Origin: an uncultured Bacteroidota bacterium | Lineage (GTDB): Bacteria > Bacteroidota > Bacteroidia > Bacteroidales > CAIWKO01 | Length of the DNA: 9,487 nucleotides | Direction: 5' to 3' | Assembly: GCA_937934705.1 (NCBI GenBank) | Contig: CALGYY010000040.1 | Span: 1 to 9,487 of the forward strand | Shown here: in pieces, positions 1-7,806 of the stretch | Layout: each line of letters starts with the position of its first letter | Position numbering within the stretch: the first letter of the stretch is position 1 | Position numbers and translations under genes: made by a program | Notes under the pieces: generated by a model | What the model was told of the DNA's origin: nothing | What the model saw: the letters and a program-made list of their open reading frames with translations, nothing else | Databases searched by the model: none

Positions 1-27
1 GAGTTCAGACGTGTGCTCTTCCGATCT
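1..27 (+). other. Residual Illumina TruSeq read-2 adapter (not genomic)
   Basis: Bases 1-27 match, without a mismatch that I can find, the last 27 bases of the TruSeq multiplexing read-2 primer, ending in the familiar GCTCTTCCGATCT. This is library-preparation sequence left on the end of the contig. It reads through in the frame of the downstream gene as VQTCALPIS, a peptide recognisable as translated adapter in metagenomic protein sets. Those residues should be removed from any predicted protein. The match is from memory of the adapter sequence, but it is long and exact enough to be near certain. Confidence 0.97.
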
Positions 28-29
28 CT

Positions 30-3017
30 ACCACTGATGTGAACAGTTCTCTCTTCGCAGGCACCTATTCGGTGACTGTAACTGATAACCTCGGTTGCAC
101 CTCTGCCGTTTCAGTTACAATCACCCAGCCTACCCTGCTCATCGCGACCATCACCTCCTTTAACAATGTTGATTGCTTCGGCAATAACACGGGTGATGCC
201 ACCGTAACAGGAACGGGCGGAGTCCTTCCTTACTCTTATCTCTGGAGCAGCGGGGGAACAGGAGCCAGTGAAAACGGAATGATTGCAGGAGTTTACACCG
301 TGACCATTACGGACAACAACTCTTGTACTGCATCTGCATCGGTGACGATTACACAGCCTAATCAGTTAACAGCCGCTATTGCCAATAGCCAAAATGTATC
401 CTGCTTTAACGGGAACAATGGTATGGCAGTGGTTATCGGTTCCGGAGGTGTGAACCCCTACAATTATCTCTGGAATACCGGAGCCACAACACCTGCAATC
501 ACCAGTCTGACAGCAGGCGACTATACAGTTACTATTACGGATCAGAATGGCTGTACAACTACTGTCTCTGTTACGATTACCCAGCCGACGCTCCTCACTG
601 CCGCAATTTCAGCTTCCAATAACGTAAGCTGCTTCGGAGGAAATAACGGATCGGCCACGGTGACCGCAGGAGGAGGTACTGTTCCCTACACCTATATCTG
701 GTCAAACGGAGCCAATACTCCCGATATCTCAGGTTTAACAGCAGGCACATACTCAGTCACTGTTACAGATGATCATTCCTGCTCAGAAACTGCGATGATT
801 ACGATCACACAACCGACCTTACTGACATCATCTATCGCTACCAGTACGAATGTTTCATGTTTCGGACTAAGCGACGGATCTGCTGCAGTTTCGGGACTGG
901 GCGGGACCATTCCGTACACTTATGCCTGGTCTTCAGGCGGAAGCGCGGATGTTGAAAACAACCTCCCTGCAGGCACTTACAGTGTAACCATCACTGATGC
1001 CCAGAGTTGTACTGCAACTTCACAGGTCACCATTACTCAGCCAGCTCTTCTTGTGGCCAGCATTTCAGGATTCAACAATATCAGTTGCTTCGGAGGAACC
1101 AACGGTACGGCAACCGCTGCAGGTGCAGGTGGTACATCTCCGTATCTGTTCTCATGGTCAAACGGTGGAAACACGGCTTTACAAACCACCCTTCCGATCG
1201 GAACTTACACAGTAACCATCACTGATTTCCATGGATGTACTGATACTGCAAGTGTGACTCTGACACAACCCCCGGCATTAACCCTTGGCCTGTTCCCGAC
1301 GGATGTCCTTTGCTACGGTGGTAATACGGGAACTGCGCAGGCAATAGCCGGAGGCGGAGTTGCACCCTACAGTTATTTCTGGACCCCCGGAGGTATCACT
1401 ACCGCATTGGCAACACACCTTACGGCCGGGACCTATGTCGGAACCATCGTTGACGCCAACGGCTGCAGTCTTTCTGACACCGTTACTGTCAACCAGCCAG
1501 ATCCTCTTAACGCCAGCATAGTTAACATTCAGGATGTGAGTTGTTATGGAGGAAATGACGGATTGGGAACGATCAATGTTACCGGAGGAATCGCACCCTA
1601 CAATTATGTATGGACAGGTATCGGACAAACAGATACGACAGCGGGCAACCTTACCGCCTCCGTATACAATGTAGTCATCACGGACAACAATGGCTGTTCT
1701 ACCTCTATCAATGTACCTGTGGGTGAGCCTCCCCAGCTGATGCTCGCTACGGCCGGAAATGCAACCGTATGCAAAGGCAATACTGTAACTATTTCGGCTG
1801 ATGCCAGTGGAGGCACACCACCCTATAGCTATATGTGGGACAATGGACTCGGAGCAGGTCAATCACATACGATTCAGGTATGGGGCAACATCACCTACAG
1901 CGTAACTGTTACAGACGCCAATGGATGTACCTGTCCTCCGGGTGCTGTTATCCTTAACGCTTATCCGAACCTCAGTGTGGTCATTGGCGGGCCGACAGAT
2001 ATTTGCGAGGGCCAGACAGCCACGTTAACCGCTGTTGGAACAGGCGGTGATGGCGGACCTTATGTATTTACCTGGAACAATGGAATTGGTGCTGCCAATC
2101 CACCGGTTTATGTGACCCCGACACAGACGACCACTTACATCGTAGCCGTTGCTGATGGTTGCGGTACACCCATGGCCTTCGACACGATCACCATCAACGT
2201 ACATGAAAAGCCGGTACCCAACTTTACTGTTGATAAACTGTATGACTGCGAGGCTTACACTGTGAACTTCACCGAGCACACTTTCCCGCCGTTTGCAGCT
2301 TACTTATGGGATTTTGGAGACCCCTACTCAGGCTCTAACAACACCAGCACGCTCCAGAGTCCATCGCACTATTTTGCCAATACAGGGAACTACAGTGTTA
2401 CGCTGACGGTAACTGATGCTTACGGGTGTACGGCCACCTATACATACGATCACCTGATTTATGTTTACAGCAGTCCTTTCGCTGCATTCAGCTGGTCACC
2501 GGATCCGGTAAGCATCGAACAACCACTGGTGGAATTCCTCAACGAATCCGTTGATGCGGTGTCGTGGAGCTGGACTTTCGGAGACCCGGCAACAGGCCCC
2601 ATGAACTTCAGTGATCTTGAGAACCCCTTGCATGAATTCTCTGAAGTGGGCACCTATGAAGTCTGGCTGGTGGTAGAAAATGAACTGGGATGTATCGACA
2701 GCGCATTGGGAGAAATTATAATCCTCGACCTTTACACATTCTACGCTCCCAATGCCTTTACGCCCAATGGCGACGGTGTGAATGACTACTTTATCCCGCA
2801 GTCAACCAACCTTGATTACTCAACCTTCGAGTTCTATGTATATGACAGGTGGGGTGAGCTGATCTATTACACTACTGATCCAAACGACCCGTGGGATGGA
2901 CGTGCCAAATCCAGCAGAAAGCTGGTTCAGCAGGATGTCTACACCTGGATCGTTTATGTGAGCGAAATATCCTCGAGAAAGCACCAGTTCATCGGACACG
3001 TAACAGTCATCAGATAA
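30..3017 (+). CDS. SprB-repeat/PKD surface protein with T9SS type B sorting domain (5' truncated)
   Basis: This is the C-terminal 995 codons of a large exported protein, probably an adhesin or a gliding-type cell-surface filament protein. The frame is open to the left edge with no signal peptide, so the start is missing; the GTG at 39 is internal to a repeat and is not a start. Domain order: end of one SprB repeat (to 131); seven SprB repeats (132-1730), each with a CFGGNxG-like block, a PYxYxWSNG core, an AGTYSVTITD strand and a closing VTITQP; two Ig/PKD-like domains (1731-2213); two PKD domains with YLWDFGDP and WSWTFGDP motifs (2214-2732); and a C-terminal domain (2733-3014) with APNAFTPNGDGVND, YDRWGELIY and PWDGR, the hallmarks of the CHU_C/gliding-motility-associated type B sorting signal. 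That signal sends proteins across the outer membrane by the T9SS. The TAA stop lies one base from the stop of the convergent TPR gene. The family assignment is firm; the ligand and biological role are unknown. Confidence 0.95.
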   Translation, partial: TTDVNSSLFAGTYSVTVTDNLGCTSAVSVTITQPTLLIATITSFNNVDCFGNNTGDATVTGTGGVLPYSYLWSSGGTGASENGMIAGVYTVTITDNNSCTASASVTITQPNQLTAAIANSQNVSCFNGNNGMAVVIGSGGVNPYNYLWNTGATTPAITSLTAGDYTVTITDQNGCTTTVSVTITQPTLLTAAISASNNVSCFGGNNGSATVTAGGGTVPYTYIWSNGANTPDISGLTAGTYSVTVTDDHSCSETAMITITQPTLLTSSIATSTNVSCFGLSDGSAAVSGLGGTIPYTYAWSSGGSADVENNLPAGTYSVTITDAQSCTATSQVTITQPALLVASISGFNNISCFGGTNGTATAAGAGGTSPYLFSWSNGGNTALQTTLPIGTYTVTITDFHGCTDTASVTLTQPPALTLGLFPTDVLCYGGNTGTAQAIAGGGVAPYSYFWTPGGITTALATHLTAGTYVGTIVDANGCSLSDTVTVNQPDPLNASIVNIQDVSCYGGNDGLGTINVTGGIAPYNYVWTGIGQTDTTAGNLTASVYNVVITDNNGCSTSINVPVGEPPQLMLATAGNATVCKGNTVTISADASGGTPPYSYMWDNGLGAGQSHTIQVWGNITYSVTVTDANGCTCPPGAVILNAYPNLSVVIGGPTDICEGQTATLTAVGTGGDGGPYVFTWNNGIGAANPPVYVTPTQTTTYIVAVADGCGTPMAFDTITINVHEKPVPNFTVDKLYDCEAYTVNFTEHTFPPFAAYLWDFGDPYSGSNNTSTLQSPSHYFANTGNYSVTLTVTDAYGCTATYTYDHLIYVYSSPFAAFSWSPDPVSIEQPLVEFLNESVDAVSWSWTFGDPATGPMNFSDLENPLHEFSEVGTYEVWLVVENELGCIDSALGEIIILDLYTFYAPNAFTPNGDGVNDYFIPQSTNLDYSTFEFYVYDRWGELIYYTTDPNDPWDGRAKSSRKLVQQDVYTWIVYVSEISSRKHQFIGHVTVIR
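132..1730 (+). repeat. Tandem array of seven SprB repeats
   Basis: There are seven consecutive protein-level repeats, six of exactly 76 residues (228 bp) and the last of 77. Boundaries are 132-359, 360-587, 588-815, 816-1043, 1044-1271, 1272-1499 and 1500-1730. Each opens with a short hydrophobic segment, has one Cys near residue 15 and another near residue 65 (probably a disulfide within the unit), and all but the last close with xQP (GEP in unit 7). The first five are most alike and the last two are more diverged, notably CYGG in place of CFGG. An eighth unit is cut by the contig end before 131. The DNA copies have drifted well below identity, so this is an old array, not a recent expansion. 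Confidence 0.93.
2733..3014 (+). other. T9SS type B C-terminal sorting domain
   Basis: The last 94 residues of the surface protein form the CHU_C-type domain. It starts with YTFYAPNAFTPNGDGVNDYF, then has a beta-rich stretch with FYVYDRWGELIYYT, the DPWDGR motif, a QQDVYTWIVYV strand and a terminal HQFIGHVTVIR strand. In the family this domain is recognised by the T9SS for outer-membrane translocation and often depends on a PorP/SprF-like partner. No such partner gene is next to it in this window. Confidence 0.93.
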
Positions 3018-3018
3018 A

Positions 3019-5286
3019 TCAATGACAGTGCTGATCGATGAGGTTCTTTGATTCTGAGTAACCGAGTCCCCATGCGGCTCTAAAATCCCTGCAGGCCGCT
3101 TCGGTTAAACCCAGTTTCAGTTCTGACAAACCCCGGTTGAAGAGGAAATTCCCTTCTCCGGGGTTTTTCTTGATAGCCTGATCATAGTAGTTCAGGGAGC
3201 CCCGATAATCACCCATAAAAAACAGGGTCACTCCGGCCGCGTTATAAGCCATGGCAAATGCTGAATCCAGGTGTATCGTTTGCTGATAATCCAGTAAAGC
3301 CCCTTTCAGGTCACCCAGATTTTTCCTGGCATTTCCCCTGTTATACCATGCCAGCTTGTGTGAAGGACTCAGGTAAATGACCTGATTATAGTCAGCAATT
3401 GCACCGGCAAAATTCCCTGATTTGTTCTTCAGAAAGCCCCTGAGGTACCAGGCATCAAAGAATAGACTGTTGTACCTTATGGTTCTGCTGCAATCTGCAT
3501 AAGCACTGTCGAATTGCCCGAGATTATAATAAGCCAGTGCCCTGTTATAATACGTAATTTCCCTTTCCTCATCAAGATGGATGGCCTTGTTGAAGTCACT
3601 GATGGCTTCTTTGTTCTTTTGTTTGTTCAGATAAAGGGTTCCCCTGTTGATATAGGCAAGTTCATAATCAGGATAGTGCCTGATTACCTCATTGAAGAGG
3701 GTAATCCCGTTTTGCCAAACAAAATTGCGTTGATAAGTATATACTGAGAAAAGAATCAAAACAATCCCTGCCAAAGACAGTAAAACAATTCTGCCATTCT
3801 TGCGGATCTGGTGAAACAATTTCTCACCCAGCAGAACAATCGCCAGGAAAACACCTGCATAGGCAAGATAAGCATACCTGTCAGCGACGATAACTCTTCC
3901 CTCGATAGAGAAAAAATGCAGAACCATGAGGATATTGACCAGAAAGAATGCCGCTCCGAAAAATGTTGTACGCGGCAGCTTTTCCCGGTACTTTCTGTAC
4001 GACCAAACGGTCAGTGCCATCAGTATCAGGGGCAGCAGAATGGAAACATAATAAATCACCGGGAGTAAGCCATTATCATCCGGATAGGGTTGGATCGGAC
4101 TGGTATTGAAAGGATAGAAAACCCTGAGGAAATAGTAGCTGAAGGAATAAGCGGCCATGAAGATCCTGTCGGCAGGCGAAAAAGACAAACGAAAATCGGT
4201 GGTCCAAAGGTTGAGTTCGGGAAACCCGGTAAAGAGCAACAGCGGGCCGACCAGCAGCACCAGTGCCAAAGCGGGCCACAACCAACGCAAACCAGGCTTC
4301 CATGCCACGACATTGTCCTTCAGCAGGTGGTAGTACATATTGTACAGCAGAATAATAGTAAGGCCTGAGGCCAGCAACCAGATTTTCGCATTGGTGATAT
4401 GCTCATCCCACAGCAGGACTCTCCTCAGTGCAAAAAACAGAATCAGCGACCATGTGAGAAATATCAAGGGGTAAGCGAAAGTCTTCAGTCTCAGCCTGAG
4501 CCAGCCTGCCAGGCGAAAGCGGCGGAATGACCCGCGGAACCGGGGATAGACAATCAGAAAACCATACACTGCGAAGGGGGTAATAAGCTGAGGAACGGAA
4601 AAGTGGTTATACAGGAGCAGAACAAAAAGCAGCACCTTTTCCATGAGGGAGTCCGGGCTGAACTTCCTCCTGTAGAAGATATCCAGTAATATCCAGGTTA
4701 GTGGCAGGCTCAGTGCCTGAATTTTGGAGAGCAGGCTTATGACTCCAAAAACAAGGGCGGCTAAAAGGAACAGTAATCGCGGTTTCCTCCTGATGGCAGC
4801 AATATAGGACAGCATGGAAAGCATGTAAAAGAGTGAAAACAGGAGGTCCTTTCGTCCTGTCACCCAACTCACCGATTCCACATGCATGGGGTGAATTGCA
4901 AACAGCAAGGCAGTCAGCACTGCGATATTCCTTTTTCCGCTGATCACTTTCACCAGAAAGAACAGCAGTAAAACATTTGCAATGTGCAGCAGAAGGTTAT
5001 GCAAATGGTAAGGGGCAGGATTCAGCGAATAATACCTGTATTCCAATGCAAAGGAAAAAAGTGTAAGTCGCGGCTCACTGATATTTGCCTGAGGATCAAA
5101 TAATCTGCTAATTCCCTCTACTGAAAAGTCCCGGATATTCTGATTGTTGGTCACATTCAGATTATCATCCCAGTTATATATGAAATCTGCTTTTAATGTA
5201 TTGGAAAAAACGAGAAATGTGATACCCGCAATCAGCATCAGCATAAAAGCTGTAAACAGAATTTGTCGTCGCTTGCTGTTGATCAT
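3019..5286 (-). CDS. TMTC-like membrane glycosyltransferase with six C-terminal TPRs
   Basis: This 755-residue protein is a polytopic inner-membrane protein with roughly a dozen hydrophobic segments (about residues 10-515), followed by a soluble TPR domain. The N-terminal half resembles TMTC-type O-mannosyltransferases of the GT-C fold. It has a WDDN acidic motif at 39-42 in the first extracytoplasmic loop, FSFALEYRYYSLNP near 76-90, HPMHVESVSWVTGRKDLL at 132-149, a LLSK block near 184-187 and VADRYAYLAYAGVF at 467-480. In such enzymes the loop acidic pair sits at the active site and the sugar donor is lipid-linked. Six TPRs follow: 542-575, 577-608, 610-642, 644-676, 678-710 and 711-744, each with the usual YNRGxxxxxxGxxxxAxxDYxxAIxLxP pattern. 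The ATG is 5 nt past the stop of the upstream related gene, so the two are surely co-transcribed. No Shine-Dalgarno is seen. A generic label would be TPR-containing protein; donor and acceptor cannot be read from sequence. Confidence 0.88.
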   Translation of the reverse strand: MINSKRRQILFTAFMLMLIAGITFLVFSNTLKADFIYNWDDNLNVTNNQNIRDFSVEGISRLFDPQANISEPRLTLFSFALEYRYYSLNPAPYHLHNLLLHIANVLLLFFLVKVISGKRNIAVLTALLFAIHPMHVESVSWVTGRKDLLFSLFYMLSMLSYIAAIRRKPRLLFLLAALVFGVISLLSKIQALSLPLTWILLDIFYRRKFSPDSLMEKVLLFVLLLYNHFSVPQLITPFAVYGFLIVYPRFRGSFRRFRLAGWLRLRLKTFAYPLIFLTWSLILFFALRRVLLWDEHITNAKIWLLASGLTIILLYNMYYHLLKDNVVAWKPGLRWLWPALALVLLVGPLLLFTGFPELNLWTTDFRLSFSPADRIFMAAYSFSYYFLRVFYPFNTSPIQPYPDDNGLLPVIYYVSILLPLILMALTVWSYRKYREKLPRTTFFGAAFFLVNILMVLHFFSIEGRVIVADRYAYLAYAGVFLAIVLLGEKLFHQIRKNGRIVLLSLAGIVLILFSVYTYQRNFVWQNGITLFNEVIRHYPDYELAYINRGTLYLNKQKNKEAISDFNKAIHLDEEREITYYNRALAYYNLGQFDSAYADCSRTIRYNSLFFDAWYLRGFLKNKSGNFAGAIADYNQVIYLSPSHKLAWYNRGNARKNLGDLKGALLDYQQTIHLDSAFAMAYNAAGVTLFFMGDYRGSLNYYDQAIKKNPGEGNFLFNRGLSELKLGLTEAACRDFRAAWGLGYSESKNLIDQHCH
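3128..3168 (+). terminator. Intrinsic terminator for the surface-protein transcript, inside the antisense gene
   Basis: AAACCCCGG (3128-3136) pairs perfectly with CCGGGGTTT (3158-3166), giving a 9-bp GC-rich stem. A T-run at 3164-3168 follows. The 21-nt loop can pair further (GAAG with CTTC). The hairpin lies about 110 nt past the surface-protein stop and within the coding sequence of the last TPR of the convergent gene. On the opposite strand the stem is followed by only TTTG, so it favours the + transcript. Termination activity is inferred from structure. Confidence 0.7.
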
Positions 5287-5291
5287 TGCGT

Positions 5292-7625
5292 TTACTTATA
5301 AAGTGCGGCCCTGCTGATTTCCCCCTTCGACGAAAAATAGGAAAACAGAAACTGTCTGATTCGAATGTTTTGTTGATCTCTCCTGTAGGCCTGTTCAAAA
5401 TATGCAACAGCACTCACGGTATCCTTCAGATCAAGGCGAAATGAAGCCATATTCACATATGGCAGAGCGAGTTCGGGGTTCAGTTTCATGATGCTGTCAT
5501 TGAGCCCGAAAGCCCTGAGAGTATCTCTTTTCCGGAAGTATACGTTGGAAAGACTTGACATCAGCGGAATACTGTCGGGAGCCATCCGGAGTGCAGCAAG
5601 ATAGGCATCAATTGCGCCGTCAAAGTCACCTGCAACAAACTGGGCATAAGCGAGATTGCTCTGCGACTGCACATCATCCGGTCGCAGTTCAAGGCTGCGT
5701 CGGTAGGCCTTTACAGCTTCAGCGGCCTGACCAAGGTAACGAATATTGATATAGGCAATGTTACTCCAGGCTTTGTCGTGTTCGGGATAGATTTCCACAC
5801 ATCTTTGATAGTGCAGAACGACCTCTTTAAGCTTAGGAATCTGAGACTCGATACTTCTGCCCTTTTCGATCGCGACACTTGCTTCCCGGAAAAGTGCCGC
5901 AGCCATGAGATCATTGGCCTTTACGGAACGGTTAAGTTTTCCGATATCAGCGCGAAAAAGCGTCATATAATTATTCCAGTCACGGTTTCTGTCTGCCGTT
6001 TTAATCGTAAACGGCAGAATTATAGCCAGTCCCAGAAAAATGATCACAAGCGAATGGTTTCTATGACCTTCATTAATCTTAAACAGTAATGGCAGTTTCC
6101 ATATGAAACGGGCCAGGAGAATGCAATACCCGAATGAGGCCAGAAAGGCCAGACGTTCAGCGACAATTCCCGCTACCGGCACAAACAGGTTTGAATACAT
6201 GGAAAGGCATATCATCAGGATCAGGAATCCGAGTGCTGCGATCGAAGCTCTGAAATACCAACGAATCAGAGCCCAAATGGTAAGTATCAGAAAAACAATC
6301 AGTGAAAGCCAGTTGGTCCACTGTTCAGCACCAATTTGAATAGTATCGTAACCATAATAAAAAGCAAGATCAAAAGGCCAGATGAACAGAAGTGTATATT
6401 TCAATAAAGTCGCACCGGCTGCAGCAACAAATTCATAGGGTTCAGCACTGAAGTACAATGGATTCTGCCAGAAAAGAACCTGGTAAGTCTCCGTACCGCC
6501 GCTTCCTGCAGACGGAGCGGTCTTTGAAAGAAAAGCAAAAAGAAGTACTACGAGAAGTCCTGACAGCAACACTAAAAGATACCAGGGTGGTCTTTTCATC
6601 ATTCGCCTGGCGGCATCCTTTGATATCCTGAGATTTGCATTTGTGCTGATCCATTGAAATGCCAGGGCAGAAAAAATTATCAAATATTTATATAAATAAT
6701 TATTCAAAGAATAAACCGCAATGATCACTATGGCGCTGGCCGCGATTGATGCATAAAACAATACCGGAGAATCGGTTGTTTCTGATGACTTCATCTTTTT
6801 CCAGGCCGGAAAGAGGGCGAGAAGTGATGACAGGATCAGGAATATACTGTTGATCGTCAAGCCCGCTTTGTCATATGGACTGATCACCATCGAGCCCAAA
6901 AGAATATTCAACACAATAAGAGAAGCTGAGGCCACAAAAAAAGGATTTTTCAGCATTTTTAGAACATGAAAGAGTCCCTTATTCTGAGGTATTTGTGCAC
7001 GGCCGGCATGGAAGATCAGCAGCGGAATAATGATCACCATTGGCAATGCACTAAGCTTTGACAGCAAGGCGAGCAGCAGCATAAGGATCCCCAGGCTCAG
7101 ATTCAGAATATGCTTTTTTCCCTCGTTGGCATTGATCAAAAAAAGAGCGGATCCGAATGCAAACAGGCAAGCCAGCAACTCATCTCTGTTTTTCAGACTG
7201 GCGACTGTTTCAGTATGCAAGGGTATGGCAATGAAGAAGGCCGTCAATAAAACAACAAACTGATGAGATTCACGCTTGAATACTATTAGACTTACACGAT
7301 AAATTATAAAGGCGAGCAGAGCATACAAAATGGCATTTACCAAATGACTCAGGTGCGGATTGAAGCCCCATAGTTCATACTCCATCGCAAAACTTGACTT
7401 GACGACGGGTCGGTAACCGTAGGTAAAACCTTCCCTGTTTTCGTAAAAACTTGTAAAAATGTCCACCATTCCCGAAAAGCCTTTGGCAACCTGCGGGTTA
7501 CCATTGGTCACATAGACATCATCCAGGCTGTAGTCATTGGGGATTGTATTTACGTATAACAGAAGGGCAAACAGGCTGAGGAGCCAGGCTGTATGCTTTC
7601 TCAGGTTGATCTTTCTGATGGCCAT
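5292..7625 (-). CDS. TMTC-like membrane glycosyltransferase with C-terminal TPRs (first gene of operon)
   Basis: This 777-residue protein has the same plan as its downstream neighbour: a hydrophobic, multispanning region to about residue 545, then TPRs. Shared landmarks are LDDVYVTNGNP at 34-44 (the acidic pair D35-D36), YRPVVKSSFAMEYELWGFNP at 71-90, IPLHTETVASLKNRDELLACLF at 134-155, a LLSK block at 187-190 and IVAERLAFLASFGY at 487-500, where the neighbour has VADRYAYLAYAGVF. The middle membrane region is not obviously alignable by eye, so the pair look like old paralogues and not a recent duplication. At least four TPRs are visible: 616-650, 651-684, 685-718 and 719-752. Residues 570-615 may hold a degenerate one. 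The ATG at 7625 starts a short basic stretch directly before the first membrane segment, and a good Bacteroidota promoter ends about 25 nt upstream, which supports this start. Membrane glycosyltransfer is inferred from family resemblance; the substrate is unknown. Confidence 0.86.
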   Translation of the reverse strand: MAIRKINLRKHTAWLLSLFALLLYVNTIPNDYSLDDVYVTNGNPQVAKGFSGMVDIFTSFYENREGFTYGYRPVVKSSFAMEYELWGFNPHLSHLVNAILYALLAFIIYRVSLIVFKRESHQFVVLLTAFFIAIPLHTETVASLKNRDELLACLFAFGSALFLINANEGKKHILNLSLGILMLLLALLSKLSALPMVIIIPLLIFHAGRAQIPQNKGLFHVLKMLKNPFFVASASLIVLNILLGSMVISPYDKAGLTINSIFLILSSLLALFPAWKKMKSSETTDSPVLFYASIAASAIVIIAVYSLNNYLYKYLIIFSALAFQWISTNANLRISKDAARRMMKRPPWYLLVLLSGLLVVLLFAFLSKTAPSAGSGGTETYQVLFWQNPLYFSAEPYEFVAAAGATLLKYTLLFIWPFDLAFYYGYDTIQIGAEQWTNWLSLIVFLILTIWALIRWYFRASIAALGFLILMICLSMYSNLFVPVAGIVAERLAFLASFGYCILLARFIWKLPLLFKINEGHRNHSLVIIFLGLAIILPFTIKTADRNRDWNNYMTLFRADIGKLNRSVKANDLMAAALFREASVAIEKGRSIESQIPKLKEVVLHYQRCVEIYPEHDKAWSNIAYINIRYLGQAAEAVKAYRRSLELRPDDVQSQSNLAYAQFVAGDFDGAIDAYLAALRMAPDSIPLMSSLSNVYFRKRDTLRAFGLNDSIMKLNPELALPYVNMASFRLDLKDTVSAVAYFEQAYRRDQQNIRIRQFLFSYFSSKGEISRAALYK

Positions 7626-7649
7626 GCAAAGGGCTAAAGTGAGTCAGTA

Positions 7650-7678
7650 CAAAAGTATAAATATTGGGTCTTTTTCAA
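7650..7678 (-). promoter_or_regulatory. Bacteroidota-type promoter of the TMTC-like operon
   Basis: Read on the - strand, TACTTTTG at 7657-7650 is an exact match to the phylum -7 consensus TAnnTTTG. A TTG at 7678-7676 lies 18 nt further upstream, as expected for the -33 element. Transcription would start near 7643-7645, leaving a leader of about 20 nt before the ATG at 7625 and no Shine-Dalgarno sequence. The position and spacing fit well; activity is inferred. Confidence 0.7.
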
Positions 7679-7798
7679 AAAAATATTGTACAAATCGGAA
7701 AATCAATCAAAATAACATTCTTTTATTGGTAATATATCTCAGCGAAATCGATTGAAATTTAATTTTCATTAACATTTTTTATTCTCAAAAAAAGCTTA

Positions 7799-7806
7799 TA
7801 ATTTTG
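7799..7806 (+). promoter_or_regulatory. Possible -7 box for the rightward secreted-protein gene
   Basis: TAATTTTG fits TAnnTTTG exactly and is the only + strand match in the intergenic region. The expected -33 position (about 7773-7781) is T-rich but has no clear TTG, so the promoter is incomplete. If used, it would make a 5' leader of nearly 390 nt, which is long. A nearer, poorer candidate is TATTTTTC at 8125-8132. Confidence 0.4.

Noticed and set aside
39..41. GTG at 39 as the start of the first protein
   Set aside because: The frame stays open upstream, residues before it continue the SprB repeat pattern, and no signal peptide follows. It is an internal Val codon of a truncated gene.
132..1730. 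CRISPR or other short DNA repeat array
   Set aside because: The 228-bp period is in frame, varies mostly at silent sites and corresponds to a known protein repeat; there are no short identical repeats with unique spacers.
1278..1862. 194-codon open frame on the - strand within the SprB array, and other antisense or out-of-frame frames inside the large genes
   Set aside because: They lie fully within strongly supported coding sequence and have compositions typical of shadows (Cys/Ser/Arg-rich or repeat-derived), with no recognisable domain.
2911..2925. Hairpin CCAGC-AGAAA-GCTGG as terminator for the - strand operon
   Set aside because: The stem is only 5 bp and the following tract on the - strand (ATTTGG) is a poor T-run. 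It may simply be codon sequence of the sorting domain.
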